From positions 62,001 through 126,000 of the forward strand of contig NZ_JAUEMJ010000011.1 in the NCBI RefSeq assembly GCF_030403505.1: 64,000 nt of DNA, read 5' to 3'. This DNA comes from Glycomyces tritici. Lineage in GTDB: Bacteria > Actinomycetota > Actinomycetes > Mycobacteriales > Micromonosporaceae. A program made the translations under genes and the position numbers. The stretch's first letter is position 1, and each line of letters starts with the position of its first letter. The notes below the pieces were generated by a model, which was given only the letters and a program-made list of their open reading frames with translations, had not been told where the DNA came from and did not search any database. This document shows, one piece after another, positions 1-9,082 of the stretch.

Positions 1-50
1 TGGCTGTACTCGTCCGACTTGCGGCGCTGCTGCTGTCGTGTGTGGGTCAT
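1..50 (-). CDS. 5' end of an unknown gene, cut by the window edge
   Basis: An ATG on the minus strand at 50-48 is preceded by a good ribosome binding site (GGAGGA, about 7 bases upstream, at 57-63). The reading frame stays open to the window edge and encodes the start MTHTRQQQRRKSDEYS. Nothing can be said about function from 16 residues. The gene is divergent from the MEDS/ATPase gene at 585. This is a call from start signal and open frame only. Confidence 0.45.
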   Translation of the reverse strand, partial: MTHTRQQQRRKSDEYS

Positions 51-584
51 AGGTTCTTCCTCCAGTCTTGGCTTGGGGGGTAGGTGCCCTGGAGTTGCAG
101 CGGGCCCGGCTGTCCACCGAGCCCTCAATGCTGTCAACGCCGTGGTCACCGTCCGACCATTCTGGTCAGGAGTAGCATGTCCTTCAGCGACTTCGTCGCC
201 TTTGACTCCCATCGACTTCAACGTTTTCATCAGCATACGAGAATGGCTTGGGGATGTCACCAGGCGGCTCCCAACGCAATTCTTAAACCTGTTTGAGATG
301 GAGATCACATGTGCTTCGCGAGCCGGGAATGCGGCCGGCGATCAGCTACGCCACCAGCACGATCGCCACTCCCCCGCCACAGGGGTTCGCTGCCGCACCT
401 CCGGAATCAGCGGCCGACCCGCTCCCCGGATATCAGCGAATAGACGTCGGTCGATAACTCACAGCTGTCTCCGCAACTACGTTTGGTTGCTTCACGTATA
501 CTCGACCGCGACTCGATGCACACTTGTCGGCGGTCGTGAACACCGACGAGCGGCAGGCACCGTCCCGGTCGAAGGAGGCGCGTG
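51..584. other. Divergent intergenic region with no clear gene
   Basis: About 530 bases lie between the minus-strand start at 50 and the plus-strand gene at 585. The stretch 150-340 is less GC-rich than its surroundings. An open frame at 19-585 has poor codon bias and no recognisable protein, so it is not called. A -10-like TATACT sits at 497-502 on the plus strand without a convincing -35. The ribosome binding site AAGGAGG for the next gene is at 572-578. Confidence 0.4.
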
Positions 585-1550
585 ATGAGCTCAATGCCCG
601 CCCTCCGGGCCGAGGAGCCGTTCGATCATCCCACCCTGCACTACCGCGGCCCCCAGGAGTACCTGGAAGGCACGATCCCGTTCATCGACGAGGCGCTCAC
701 CGCCGGTGAACCCGTGGCCGTCGCAGTGCCGGCCCGCAACCTGGACCTGCTGCAGGACGCCTTGGGCGCCTCGGCGGCACGCGTGCACATGCTCGACATG
801 ACCAAGGCCGGCGCGAACCCCGGCCGGATCATCCCCGGCGTCCTGCGCGAGTTCGCCGACCGGCATCGCGACCGCCGCGTCCGGATCATCGGCGAGCCGA
901 TCTGGCAGGGCCGCAGCGATCTGGAGTACCCGGCCTGCGCCCAGCACGAGGCGCTGATCAACCCCGCCTTCACCGGCAGGAACGTCGCCATCCTGTGCCC
1001 GTACGACGTCGACGGCCTCGACCGGCGGGCGATCGCCGACTCGCTCGCGACGCATCCGGTCGTCATCGACGGCAAGGGGCGCCGCACCAGCGCCGCGTTC
1101 GATCACGAGCGCGTCGTCGCCCGCTACAACCGGCCGCTCCCGCCGCCGCCCAAGACGGCCATCGAACGCGCCGTCGACCGCGGCACCGTCGACAACGCCC
1201 GCTGGTTCGTGACCTCCTTCGGACGCAAGGCCGGCCTGCGCGCCGACCGGCTCATCGACCTCGAGATCGCCGTCACCGAACTGGTCACCAACAGCATCCG
1301 CCACGGCGGAGGGACCGGGACGCTGCGCGTCTGGACCGATGGCGACCTGCTCGTCTGCGAAGTGGCCGACGCCGGGCACCTCACCGACCCCCTCGCGGGC
1401 CGCCGCCCGGTCGACGGGGGCCGCGAGGGCCACGGACTGCTGCTGGTCAACCATGTCGTGGACCTGCTCCGCACCCACACGGGCCCGGCGGGCACCACCA
1501 TGAGAATCTACATAGGAATGGACTCGGACCGGGACCACTGGGCGGACTGA
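585..1550 (+). CDS. MEDS-domain anti-sigma-type ATP-binding regulator
   Basis: A cytosolic protein of about 321 residues. The N-terminal half (about residues 15-175) matches the MEDS sensory domain found in DcmR-like proteins, starting with the HYRGPQEYL segment. The C-terminal part (about 195-310) is a HATPase_c fold of the RsbW/SpoIIAB type: the N box reads ELVTNSIRHGG and the G box reads GREGHGLLLVN. No histidine phosphoacceptor domain is seen, so it probably acts as an anti-sigma or switch kinase and not as a classical sensor kinase. The ATG at 585 is preferred over the overlapping GTG at 582 because AAGGAGG ends 6 bases before it. MEDS plus HATPase fusions are common in Streptomyces-like genomes; the partner and stimulus are not visible here. 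Confidence 0.8.
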   Translation: MSSMPALRAEEPFDHPTLHYRGPQEYLEGTIPFIDEALTAGEPVAVAVPARNLDLLQDALGASAARVHMLDMTKAGANPGRIIPGVLREFADRHRDRRVRIIGEPIWQGRSDLEYPACAQHEALINPAFTGRNVAILCPYDVDGLDRRAIADSLATHPVVIDGKGRRTSAAFDHERVVARYNRPLPPPPKTAIERAVDRGTVDNARWFVTSFGRKAGLRADRLIDLEIAVTELVTNSIRHGGGTGTLRVWTDGDLLVCEVADAGHLTDPLAGRRPVDGGREGHGLLLVNHVVDLLRTHTGPAGTTMRIYIGMDSDRDHWAD

Positions 1551-1624
1551 CCGTCGGTCGCCGCGATCTACACGTCCCCCCGTCCGCGTCGCAGGTGCAC
1601 GCTCGGGCATGGCCGAGTGCCCGC

Positions 1625-2812
1625 TCATGCCCGCAGGCATCGGTAGACGGTGTCCACGAGTCCGTTGACGCGGAGGTCGTTGCCCTCCAGCAGTTCCGAT
1701 CCGCGGTTGGGGGTGTAGCCGAACGCGAGCTCGCCGCCGGGGTCGGCGAACGCGAAGGACCCGGTCGCTCCACCGTGGCCGAAGCTCCCGGCCGGGACGC
1801 CGCCGGGGACGAACGGGCCGCCCGGGACCATGAACCCCAGGCCCCAGTCGGTGCGGATGTTCAGCACCCGGTCCCGGCCGGTGCTGTAGACCGTTCCGGC
1901 CTGCCGGGCCAGCTCGGGGCCGAACAGCCGGATGCCGTCGACCTCGCCGATGGTGGCGGCGAACAGCTTCGCCAGGCCGGCCGCATTCGCCGCGCCGTCG
2001 GTCGAGGGCGCCTCGACCAGCGAGAACTTGGGGTCGCTCGCCGATTCCCATCCGATCTGGAAGCTGCCGTACATCGCCCGGTACGTGAGTGAGGCCGGGT
2101 CCGCGAGGCCTTCGTACAGGCCTTGGAGTTCGGCGACCCGGCTGCCGAGCATCACCGCTTCGGTCGCGGCGGGCACGACGAGCGTCGCCAGGCGCGGCAG
2201 TTCGCTCTCGGGCAGGCCGATGTAGCAGTCCAGGCCGAGGGGCTCGGCGATCGCGGACGCGAAGTACCGGCCCACGGTGGCGCCGGTGACCGCTTTGACG
2301 ACCCCGCTGAGGAGGTGGCCGAACGTGACCCCGTGGTACCCGTGCGCCCCGCCGGGCGTCCATTGCGGACGTGCGGCGGCGATCGCGTCGAACACCGGGG
2401 TGCCTGCTGCCAGCGCCTCGTAGGTGACCGGCGCGTGTTCAAGCGAGACGACGCCCGAGCGGTGGGTGAGCACCATGCGGAGGGTGATGTCCTGCTTGCC
2501 TTCGGCGGCGAAAGCGGGCCAGTAGTCGGCGATCGGTCGGTCGAGTTCGAGGCTGCCGCGGTCGACCAGGTGCAGGACGCTGACGGCGGCCATGGCCTTG
2601 GTGGTCGAGGCGATGCCCGTCACGGTGTCGCGGTGCCACGCCCGGCCCGATTCGGGGTCGGCCTGCCCGCCCCACAGGTCGACGACCGGGCGGCCGCGGT
2701 GCAGCACCGCGACCGCCGCCCCGACCTCCTTGCGGTCCGCGAAGTGCCGCGCGAAGCACTCGCGTACCGGCTCGAACCCTGCGGCCGTGACGCCTTCGAT
2801 CGTTGTCGGCAT
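1625..2812 (-). CDS. Beta-lactamase-family serine hydrolase (EstB-like)
   Basis: A 395-residue protein of the class C beta-lactamase/esterase family. The nucleophile motif SxxK is visible as STTK (Ser69, Lys72), followed by the conserved helix and, about 90 residues on, a tyrosine segment (GYHGVTFGHL) in the position of the second catalytic motif. There is no signal peptide, so it is probably cytosolic and more likely an esterase or amidase than a resistance beta-lactamase. A GGAAGGGG ribosome binding site precedes the ATG. It is divergent from the TetR gene at 2921, and the two palindromes between them make it the likely target of that repressor. Confidence 0.85.
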   Translation of the reverse strand: MPTTIEGVTAAGFEPVRECFARHFADRKEVGAAVAVLHRGRPVVDLWGGQADPESGRAWHRDTVTGIASTTKAMAAVSVLHLVDRGSLELDRPIADYWPAFAAEGKQDITLRMVLTHRSGVVSLEHAPVTYEALAAGTPVFDAIAAARPQWTPGGAHGYHGVTFGHLLSGVVKAVTGATVGRYFASAIAEPLGLDCYIGLPESELPRLATLVVPAATEAVMLGSRVAELQGLYEGLADPASLTYRAMYGSFQIGWESASDPKFSLVEAPSTDGAANAAGLAKLFAATIGEVDGIRLFGPELARQAGTVYSTGRDRVLNIRTDWGLGFMVPGGPFVPGGVPAGSFGHGGATGSFAFADPGGELAFGYTPNRGSELLEGNDLRVNGLVDTVYRCLRA

Positions 2813-2833
2813 GGTGCGCCCCTTCCTCGTAGC

Positions 2834-2875
2834 CTACCGTCCGGTCGGTAGATTAGCCTACCGCCCGGTCGGTAG
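2834..2875. promoter_or_regulatory. Twin palindromic operators for the adjacent TetR
   Basis: Two nearly identical 18-bp palindromes, CTACCGTCCGGTCGGTAG at 2834-2851 and CTACCGCCCGGTCGGTAG at 2858-2875, lie between the divergent hydrolase and TetR starts. Their centres are 24 bp apart. The CCGNCCGG core is typical of actinobacterial TetR sites. They should bind two dimers and control both genes; that is inferred from position and symmetry. Confidence 0.8.
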
Positions 2876-2920
2876 TCAATGGGGTAGCATGACCGGCGTA
2901 GCGACGACGAAGGAGCGGCA

Positions 2921-3478
2921 TTGGCGGGCAGGCAGGACACCGCGGTCACGCGGGACCGGATCTTGGAGACCGCTCGCGAGCTGTTCGGCGCGAACACGTA
3001 CCGGGCCTCTTCGATGCGCGAGATCGCGGCCAGGCTCGGCATCGCCAAACCCTCGCTCTACCACCACTTCAGCAGCAAGGCTGAGATCCTCGAGCAGCTG
3101 CTGGAAGCACCGATCGAGGCGCTCGGCGCGGCAGTGGAGGCCGCCGCCGGCGAGCCCGACGCCGACGAGGCGCGGCGCCGCCTCCTGCGCGACTGCATCG
3201 CGGTGATGATCACGCACCAGGACGTCATGCGCCTGCTCCTGCGGGACGCGTCGATCTACAGCGACGACTCCATGCAGCTCGTCGGCACGGTCGTCGCCAC
3301 GGTCGACCGCGCGACAGCGATCCTCGCCGGCCCGGGCGCCGACTGGCGCCGGCGACTCCGCGCCGCGCAGGCGTTCGCGGCCGCCACCGATCCGGTCGGC
3401 CGGTTCCCGGACGCCCCCGTCGAAGCGCTCCGCGAAGCACTCTTCCTGGGGGCCATGGCGATCCTCGACCTCGACTGA
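2921..3478 (+). CDS. TetR-family transcriptional regulator
   Basis: A 185-residue repressor. The N-terminal helix-turn-helix is classical (residues about 31-53, from SMREIAARLGIAKPSLYHHF), followed by a ligand-binding helical domain without recognisable specificity. The start is TTG at 2921, with AAGGAG 5 bases upstream. It is divergent from the serine hydrolase at 2812, and the paired operators at 2834-2875 suggest it represses itself and that hydrolase in response to an unknown ligand. Confidence 0.9.
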   Translation: MAGRQDTAVTRDRILETARELFGANTYRASSMREIAARLGIAKPSLYHHFSSKAEILEQLLEAPIEALGAAVEAAAGEPDADEARRRLLRDCIAVMITHQDVMRLLLRDASIYSDDSMQLVGTVVATVDRATAILAGPGADWRRRLRAAQAFAAATDPVGRFPDAPVEALREALFLGAMAILDLD

Positions 3479-3609
3479 CCGCCGTCCGGCGCCGGGGACG
3501 CGCCGGCGGCACGGGAAGCGTTGCGGGACCGAACAATCCGGTTACCTGAGGCACGGCACCGTCCCCGCCCCGATCGGCGTGAACGCATGACGGGCGCGGC
3601 GATCGCCGG

Positions 3610-3615
3610 TAGGGT
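3610..3615 (+). promoter_or_regulatory. -10 element, leaderless start of the hydrolase at 3622
   Basis: TAGGGT ends 6 bases before the ATG at 3622, and no ribosome binding site is present. A weak -35 (TGACGG, 3588-3593) lies 16 bases upstream. This arrangement fits a transcript that begins at or next to the start codon. Confidence 0.5.
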
Positions 3616-3621
3616 GCACGG

Positions 3622-4449
3622 ATGCCGACCCATGATCTCTCCCGAACGCTCGATTGGCAGGGACGGACGATCGCGTGGGACCGCTTCGGGTCCGGTCCCG
3701 CCCTGGTGCTCCTGCACGGCACGCCTTGGTCGTCCTACCTGTGGCGGCCCTTCGCCGACGCGTTCGCCGAGCGCTTCACCGTCCACCTCTGGGACATGCC
3801 CGGCTACGGCCGCTCATCAAAGGACCCGTCCCACGCCGTCGACCTCGGCTTCCAGTCCGAGCTGTTCGCGCACCTGCTCGAGGCGTGGGGTCTTGAACGG
3901 CCCCATGTGATCGCGCACGACTACGGCGGCACCGTCGCGTTGCGGGCCCGGCTGCTCCACGGCACCAGGTACGCCTCGCTGTGCCTCGTCGACGTCGTGG
4001 CGCTGCGGCCTTGGGGCTCGCCGTTCTACCGCCTCGTACGCGAACACGCCGACGTCCTCACCCGGCTGCCTCCGCCCGTCCACCGTGGAGCTGTCGAGGC
4101 GTACATCCGCGGCGCTTCCCACCGCGGGCTGAGCGACGCCGACCTCGGAGCCCTGGTCGATCCGTGGACCGGCGAGTCCGGTCAGCCGGCCTTCTACCGG
4201 CAGATCGAGGCGGCCGACGAGCGGTTCACCGACGAGGTGGAGGACCGCTACGGGGACATCGACGAACCGACCCGCATCCTGTGGGGCGCCGACGACGCCT
4301 GGATCCCGGTCGACCATGCGCACCGGCTCCACGCGGCCATGCCGGGCGCCTCGCTCGCCGTCATCGAAGACGCCGGGCACCTCGTCCAACTCGACGCGCC
4401 GGTCCGCCTCGCCGCCGAGCTGACGCGCTGGACCGAGTCCGTGCGGTGA
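3622..4449 (+). CDS. Alpha/beta hydrolase with aspartate nucleophile (epoxide hydrolase/dehalogenase-like)
   Basis: A 275-residue cytosolic alpha/beta-hydrolase. The oxyanion loop HGTP is at residues 32-35. The nucleophile elbow reads AHDYGG with Asp100 where esterases have serine. The HGxP loop together with an HDxGG elbow is typical of epoxide hydrolases and haloalkane or fluoroacetate dehalogenases. The catalytic histidine is in DAGHLVQLDAP near residue 253. A cap domain occupies about 130-200. The substrate cannot be named. It appears to be a single-gene unit with a leaderless promoter. Confidence 0.75.
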   Translation: MPTHDLSRTLDWQGRTIAWDRFGSGPALVLLHGTPWSSYLWRPFADAFAERFTVHLWDMPGYGRSSKDPSHAVDLGFQSELFAHLLEAWGLERPHVIAHDYGGTVALRARLLHGTRYASLCLVDVVALRPWGSPFYRLVREHADVLTRLPPPVHRGAVEAYIRGASHRGLSDADLGALVDPWTGESGQPAFYRQIEAADERFTDEVEDRYGDIDEPTRILWGADDAWIPVDHAHRLHAAMPGASLAVIEDAGHLVQLDAPVRLAAELTRWTESVR

Positions 4450-4518
4450 ACGCCTCCGGTCCGGGCCCGGCTCCGCTGCGGTCGCGTGGAGCCGGGCGCG
4501 GCCGGACCGGCGTCGCGC

Positions 4519-5364
4519 TCAGTTGCGCAGGCCCAGGCGCCCCCGGGTCGCGAGCAGCAGGATGACGGCGAGGATCGCGAAGGCCACGAGCTGCACGGTC
4601 TCGTACGCAAGGTCGTTGTCGACACCGGGGAACAGCACCGGGAGCAGCGAGACGTTGCAGTAGGTGTGCGCCAGGATCGCGATCGGCCCGCTGCCCTCCG
4701 TGCGGTTGTACAACCAGGTGAACAGGTAGGCGATCGCGATCGTGAAGCCGAGGAACACGAGGTAGGGGCGGACGCTGGCGGCGAGGTCGCTGCCGGCGTG
4801 GTTGTAGCCGTCGATGAGGAACAGCGGCAGGTGCCACAGGCCCCACATCACCCCCAGGACGAGCGTGCCGAGCGCGGGCCCGAACCGCTCCTGCAGCCGC
4901 GGCGTGGCGAAGTTGCGCCACCCGGGCTCCTCCCCGAGCGGGCCGCCCACGATGAGGACGACGACGAACGCGACCGCCCAGCCGCCGAGCTCCCCGGGCT
5001 CGGGCCGGAACGCCGCGAGCGCGCCGGGCAGCGGTAGGACGCACAGCATCAGCAGTGCCGGGAGGCCGATCATGACCAGGGCGTACCAGCGCCGTCCCAC
5101 TCGCCAATGGCACAGGTCGCGCACCAGGGCCCGCACACCGGCGCGGCCGTCGGTTGCCGCCGTGACGACGAAGGCGGCGAGGAACGGCCCGATGAAGGGC
5201 GCGGCGAACATCCAGGGCACCAGCGGAAGGCGCAGGACGAGGATGCACAGCAGCTCGTAGGCGAATGCGGGCGCGAACGACAGGACGAAGAAGCTCAGAA
5301 GCGGGCGGTCGCTGATCGTGCGAATGATCGGGTTGCGGCGCAACGGGACTGGGGTCTGGATCAT
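4519..5364 (-). CDS. CPBP-family intramembrane protease
   Basis: A 281-residue polytopic membrane protein of the CPBP/Abi (CAAX protease and bacteriocin-processing) family. The family motifs are all visible: motif 1 EEPGWR (Glu145, Glu146, Arg150), motif 2 with WHLP (His178), and motif 3 AHTYCN (His233, Asn237). These form the metal and active site in the membrane. About eight hydrophobic segments are present. The start at 5364 is chosen because GAGGAGA lies at ribosome-binding distance; upstream extension of the frame has no protein-like composition. It is divergent from the two-component pair, which may control it. Substrate unknown. Confidence 0.85.
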   Translation of the reverse strand: MIQTPVPLRRNPIIRTISDRPLLSFFVLSFAPAFAYELLCILVLRLPLVPWMFAAPFIGPFLAAFVVTAATDGRAGVRALVRDLCHWRVGRRWYALVMIGLPALLMLCVLPLPGALAAFRPEPGELGGWAVAFVVVLIVGGPLGEEPGWRNFATPRLQERFGPALGTLVLGVMWGLWHLPLFLIDGYNHAGSDLAASVRPYLVFLGFTIAIAYLFTWLYNRTEGSGPIAILAHTYCNVSLLPVLFPGVDNDLAYETVQLVAFAILAVILLLATRGRLGLRN

Positions 5365-5500
5365 GTTCGGTCTCCTCGATGGGCGTTGACGTGCGGTCCA
5401 GCGTGCCCGCCGCGGGCCGCCGTCGTGCATCCGTCGTCGGAGGGATCGGCCGGACGGCATATCCGTCTTTCGGCAGAGAGACGCCGCGGACCGGGCTCGG

Positions 5501-5506
5501 TACGGT
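5501..5506 (+). promoter_or_regulatory. -10 element, near-leaderless start of the kinase at 5514
   Basis: TACGGT lies 7 bases before the ATG at 5514, with no ribosome binding site. No good -35 is seen. Confidence 0.4.
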
Positions 5507-5513
5507 TCGGGGC

Positions 5514-6698
5514 ATGAACGATGCATCGCGACGCAAGGACAGCACGGCCCGTGTGGCCCGGATGCTCACGGCGGCTGCCGTAGTGGCCGCCGGGGCGGTC
5601 GGCTTGGCGTTCGCGCAGTGGTCGGCGGTGGTGCCCGCGGTCGCGGCGGTCCTCGCACTCGCCGCCCCGGGCGGCAGGTGCCTCCGGTACCGGCGCACGG
5701 GTGCGGCGGCCTCCGCGGTCGCCGCCGTCTCACTGCTGTGCACCCTGCTTCACCGGGGCCCGCTGACCGGCTCGGCCGGCATCTGGGTCCTCGTGGAGCT
5801 CGCCGCGTTCGCCGTGCTCGTCGGCGTGGCAGTGCGACACGCGCCCGGCCGGCAGGCCGCGGGTGCCGCGGCCCTGGCCGTGCTCGCGCTCGGCCTGCAG
5901 CCGTTGCGGATGCTGCGCGACGCGTCTCCCCTGTGGACCGAGTACGTGTTCTTCCTCGGCGGCTGGACCATCGTCGGACTGGTCGCCGTAGCGGTCGGTG
6001 TCGTCGCGCGACTGGCCGACCGGCGCCGGTCGCGGGCGCTGGCCGAGGTGCGGCGGCGCGAGCGGCTCGCCCTCGCCGGCGACCTGCACGACCTGGTGGC
6101 GCACGACGTGACCGGGATCGTGCTCGACGCGCAGGCGACCCGCGCCGAAGCGGACCCCGCGCAGGCACCGGACGCGCTGGAGCGCATCGAGAAGGCCGGA
6201 CTGCAGGCCTTGGCCGCGATGGACCGGACCGTCGGGATGCTCCGCGACGAGGGCGGCGCGGCGGAGCCCGGCACCCGCACGTACGGGGTGGCCGACGTGG
6301 CCGAGCTGGCCGACAGGTTCGCGGCCACCGCGCGCGTCCCCGTGCACCGGCATATCGACCCGGATCTGGCCGATCGCGTCCCGCGCGAGGCCGGTGACGC
6401 CGTCTACCGGCTGGTGGCCGAGGCCCTGACGAACGTTCGCAGGCACGCCCCGAGCGCCGCCGAGGTCAGCGTCGCGCTCACCGCCGAGGCGGCGGTGCTG
6501 CGGGTGCGCGTCGCCGACACCGCCTCGCGATCACTGGTGCGCCACCACCGCCTCGCGCACCGCGGCGGCCACGGCGGGACCGGCCTCATCGGACTCGCCG
6601 CCCGGGTCGAGGCGCTCGGCGGCGAACTGCACGCCGGCCCCGACGCCACGGGCTGGCTCGTCGAGGCGAGCCTGCCGCTCGGACGGGAGGCGTCGTGA
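5514..6698 (+). CDS. NarL/DesK-type sensor histidine kinase
   Basis: A 394-residue membrane kinase. Residues about 15-165 hold several hydrophobic segments with little extracellular sequence, so the sensor is largely intramembrane. The HisKA_3 phosphoacceptor region is [15 protein letters not shown] with His192 in LHD. The C-terminal HATPase has its N box in [11 protein letters not shown] and a G box in [11 protein letters not shown]. It is translationally coupled to the LuxR-type response regulator by a 4-bp GTGA overlap, so the two form a cognate pair. The stimulus is unknown; the divergent CPBP protease at 5364 is a candidate target. Confidence 0.9.
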   Translation: MNDASRRKDSTARVARMLTAAAVVAAGAVGLAFAQWSAVVPAVAAVLALAAPGGRCLRYRRTGAAASAVAAVSLLCTLLHRGPLTGSAGIWVLVELAAFAVLVGVAVRHAPGRQAAGAAALAVLALGLQPLRMLRDASPLWTEYVFFLGGWTIVGLVAVAVGVVARLADRRRSRALAEVRRRERLALAGDLHDLVAHDVTGIVLDAQATRAEADPAQAPDALERIEKAGLQALAAMDRTVGMLRDEGGAAEPGTRTYGVADVAELADRFAATARVPVHRHIDPDLADRVPREAGDAVYRLVAEALTNVRRHAPSAAEVSVALTAEAAVLRVRVADTASRSLVRHHRLAHRGGHGGTGLIGLAARVEALGGELHAGPDATGWLVEASLPLGREAS

Positions 6699-7342
6699 CG
6701 ATCCGTGTCCTCGTCGCCGACGACCAGGACGGCGTCCGCCGCGGACTGTGCCGCCTCATCGACGCCCAGTCCGACATGGCCGTCGTCGGCGAGGCCGCCG
6801 ACGGCCTCCAGGCGGTCGCGCTCGCCCGGTCGCTGCGCCCCGATGTGGCCCTGGTCGACATCCGGATGCCGCGCCTGGACGGCTTGGACGTCACCCGGCT
6901 CCTCGCCGACGCGTCGGCGCCCGAACCGGTCCGGGTCGTCATCGTCACCACGTTCGACCACGACGAGTACGTCCACACAGCGCTGCAGGCAGGCGCGTGC
7001 GGTTTCGTGCTGAAGCGCTCCGGCCCGGCCCTGCTCGCCGAGGCCGTGCGCGCCGCCGTCGCCGGCGAATCGCTGATCAGCCCGGCCATCACCGTCCGGC
7101 TGCTCCAGCATCTCGCGCCGGTCCGAACCGGTAAGGCGCAGCGGAATCCGCTCACGCCGCGAGAGACCGAACTGGCCCGGCTGGTGGCACGCGGCCTCTC
7201 CAACGCCGACATCGCCGCCGAACTGTTCATCTCCGTCGGCACGGTCAAGACGCACCTGGCCAACATCCAGGCCAAGCTCGGCGCCGCCAACCGCGTGGGC
7301 ATCGCCGCCTGGTGCTGGCAGACCGGCCGCGCCACCCCGTGA
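6695..7342 (+). CDS. LuxR/NarL-family response regulator
   Basis: A 215-residue response regulator. The receiver domain spans about 1-120 with the acidic pocket Asp9/Asp10 and phosphoacceptor Asp55 ([12 protein letters not shown]), and the conserved Thr and Lys in IVTTF and VLKRS. The LuxR-type helix-turn-helix is at about 148-212 ([20 protein letters not shown]). The GTG start overlaps the kinase stop by 4 bp. It should be phosphorylated by that kinase and act as a DNA-binding regulator. Confidence 0.92.
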   Translation: MTIRVLVADDQDGVRRGLCRLIDAQSDMAVVGEAADGLQAVALARSLRPDVALVDIRMPRLDGLDVTRLLADASAPEPVRVVIVTTFDHDEYVHTALQAGACGFVLKRSGPALLAEAVRAAVAGESLISPAITVRLLQHLAPVRTGKAQRNPLTPRETELARLVARGLSNADIAAELFISVGTVKTHLANIQAKLGAANRVGIAAWCWQTGRATP

Positions 7343-7638
7343 CCCGCACTGCCGAGGCCAGGTCGGCTGCCGCGCACCCCGGAGGGCCGCCGCGAACTCA
7401 TCCGTTCAGTGGAGGCGCGGCACCGCCCACTGGGCCATCATGGACGCATGGGCACGAGCGGGCGACGCGACGCCGAACGGGGGCGACACCCCGTCCGCGA
7501 ACCCGCCGCCGCTCCGACATAGCGCACCCGTTCCGCCGCGATCGGCACGCGGCAAGCCCGCCGACCCGTCACCGCCACACCACGAGCATCACGTCCCGAT
7601 CCCCATCGGACCACCCCTTTCAGGAGAGTGAACGCCAC
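7343..7638. other. Intergenic region without a recognised gene
   Basis: About 296 bases between the response regulator and the haloperoxidase-like gene. The open frame running through it has arginine- and proline-rich filler with no family resemblance. AGGAG at 7622-7626 is the only translation signal noticed, and it lies 12 bases before the GTG chosen for the next gene. Confidence 0.4.
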
Positions 7639-8916
7639 GTGCTCAGCCGGCCCGACCACGATTTCAAGTTCGTCAACCCCCGCCGACGCAGTCTCCTCGC
7701 CGCCGTCGCCGCGGCCTCGGTCGCCGCGGGCGTCGGCGCGAGCCTCGCCGAACCCGCCTCCGGAGCCACTGCGGATTGCGGCGCGGACGACGCCCTGACC
7801 TGGTTCGACACCACGGTCGCCGTCACCGCCGCGGGAGGGTCGACCGTCCGCGTCATCAACGACCGCTCCTGGGCCATCGCCTGGAGCGCCGCCGCGCGGG
7901 CCCTGCGAACCGCGCCGCGCAGAAGCCGCGAGCACTACTCCCGAGCCGCCCTCGCGTCGGCGCTCCACACCGGGTTGTCAGCGCTCACCACCGGGCAGCA
8001 GGAAGCGCTCGACGCGGCGCTGGCTGAGGCGCTCGCCCGGATTCCCAAGGGCAGGGCCAAGAGCGAGGGCGTCGCCGCCGGCGCGCGGGAAGCCCGAGCC
8101 CTGCTCGCCGACCGTGAAGGCGACGGCCTCGACCCCGCCTCGATCAGCCCCCAGATCGAAGTCCCCGCACCCGCACCGGGGATCTGGCGGCCCACCCCGC
8201 CGGCACTGTCGCGCCCGACCACCGCCGGGATCGCCTACGCCAGGCCCTTCGCGCTCGAATCGGTCGAGCAGTTCCGGCCCGCCGGCCCGCCGCCCGTCGG
8301 CTCCGACGCCTACCGCGCCGAACTCGACGAGGTCCGGTCGCTGGGCCGGCTCGACTCCCCCGACCGCACCGAGGAGCAGTCGTTCATCGCGCAGTTCTGG
8401 TTCACCTCGGCGGTCCCGCTGCTCCAGCAGTCGCTGCGGCGGGGCCTCGAGCGGACGGACGACCTCGCCGACCGCGTGGAGCTCGTCGCCCTCTTCTACA
8501 TCGGACAGGTCGACTCCCAGATCGCCGGCGCCGAGACGAAGTACCACTACTGGCACTGGCGTCCGATCAGCGCCGTCCGGGAGGACCCGGACGCCCCCGA
8601 GCCGGGCTGGACCCCGTTCGAGACGACCCCGAGCCACCCCGACTACATCAGCGGGACCAGCCTCTACACCGGCGTGGGCCAAGCACTGCTGCAGGCGCTC
8701 GTGCCGCAGGGTCCCGGGCGCGGGTTCCGGCTCACGAGCCCGGACTTCCCGGCGACGCCGCGCTCGTACTCGGGTTGGGCCGCACTGGGTCCGGAGGCCG
8801 TCTCGGCGCGCGTGCTGACCGGCATCCACTTCCGCACGGCCGGAAGGGACGCCCTGACGCTCGGCGCGGACGTGGTCGGCCATGCGGTGCACCTCCAGGA
8901 CGACCTCTTCGGCTGA
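7639..8916 (+). CDS. Tat-exported vanadium haloperoxidase/PAP2-like protein
   Basis: A 425-residue exported protein starting at GTG 7639. The N-terminus carries a twin-arginine signal (RRRSLL at residues 15-20 followed by an alanine-rich hydrophobic stretch), so it is probably folded before export. The C-terminal half has the order of motifs of bacterial vanadium-dependent haloperoxidase-like proteins of the PAP2 superfamily: HYWHWRPISAVR (about residues 303-314), PSHPDYISGTS (about 332-342) and GIHFR (about 395-399). The second motif normally contains SGH; here it is SGT, so a residue usually needed for catalysis is replaced. Activity as a haloperoxidase or phosphatase is therefore doubtful. 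No partner is evident. Confidence 0.7.
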   Translation: MLSRPDHDFKFVNPRRRSLLAAVAAASVAAGVGASLAEPASGATADCGADDALTWFDTTVAVTAAGGSTVRVINDRSWAIAWSAAARALRTAPRRSREHYSRAALASALHTGLSALTTGQQEALDAALAEALARIPKGRAKSEGVAAGAREARALLADREGDGLDPASISPQIEVPAPAPGIWRPTPPALSRPTTAGIAYARPFALESVEQFRPAGPPPVGSDAYRAELDEVRSLGRLDSPDRTEEQSFIAQFWFTSAVPLLQQSLRRGLERTDDLADRVELVALFYIGQVDSQIAGAETKYHYWHWRPISAVREDPDAPEPGWTPFETTPSHPDYISGTSLYTGVGQALLQALVPQGPGRGFRLTSPDFPATPRSYSGWAALGPEAVSARVLTGIHFRTAGRDALTLGADVVGHAVHLQDDLFG

Positions 8917-9082
8917 CGCAGGGCCGCCGTGCCGCACCCGGCCACTGCGGTCTCGGTTCGCTCGGGAGCTTTACTCGTGAGGGTCCGCCTGGGACACTGT
9001 GGTGTGCGCGGCTCCTCCCGAACCGCTGCGCCGCAGGACGCCCCGGCGCCGTGCGCCCTCGAGATCCCAAGGACGAACGGGA

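Noticed and set aside
19..585. Plus-strand open frame at the left edge
   Set aside because: Poor codon bias, no ribosome binding site and no protein-like pattern; it covers an intergenic region and the minus-strand start at 50.
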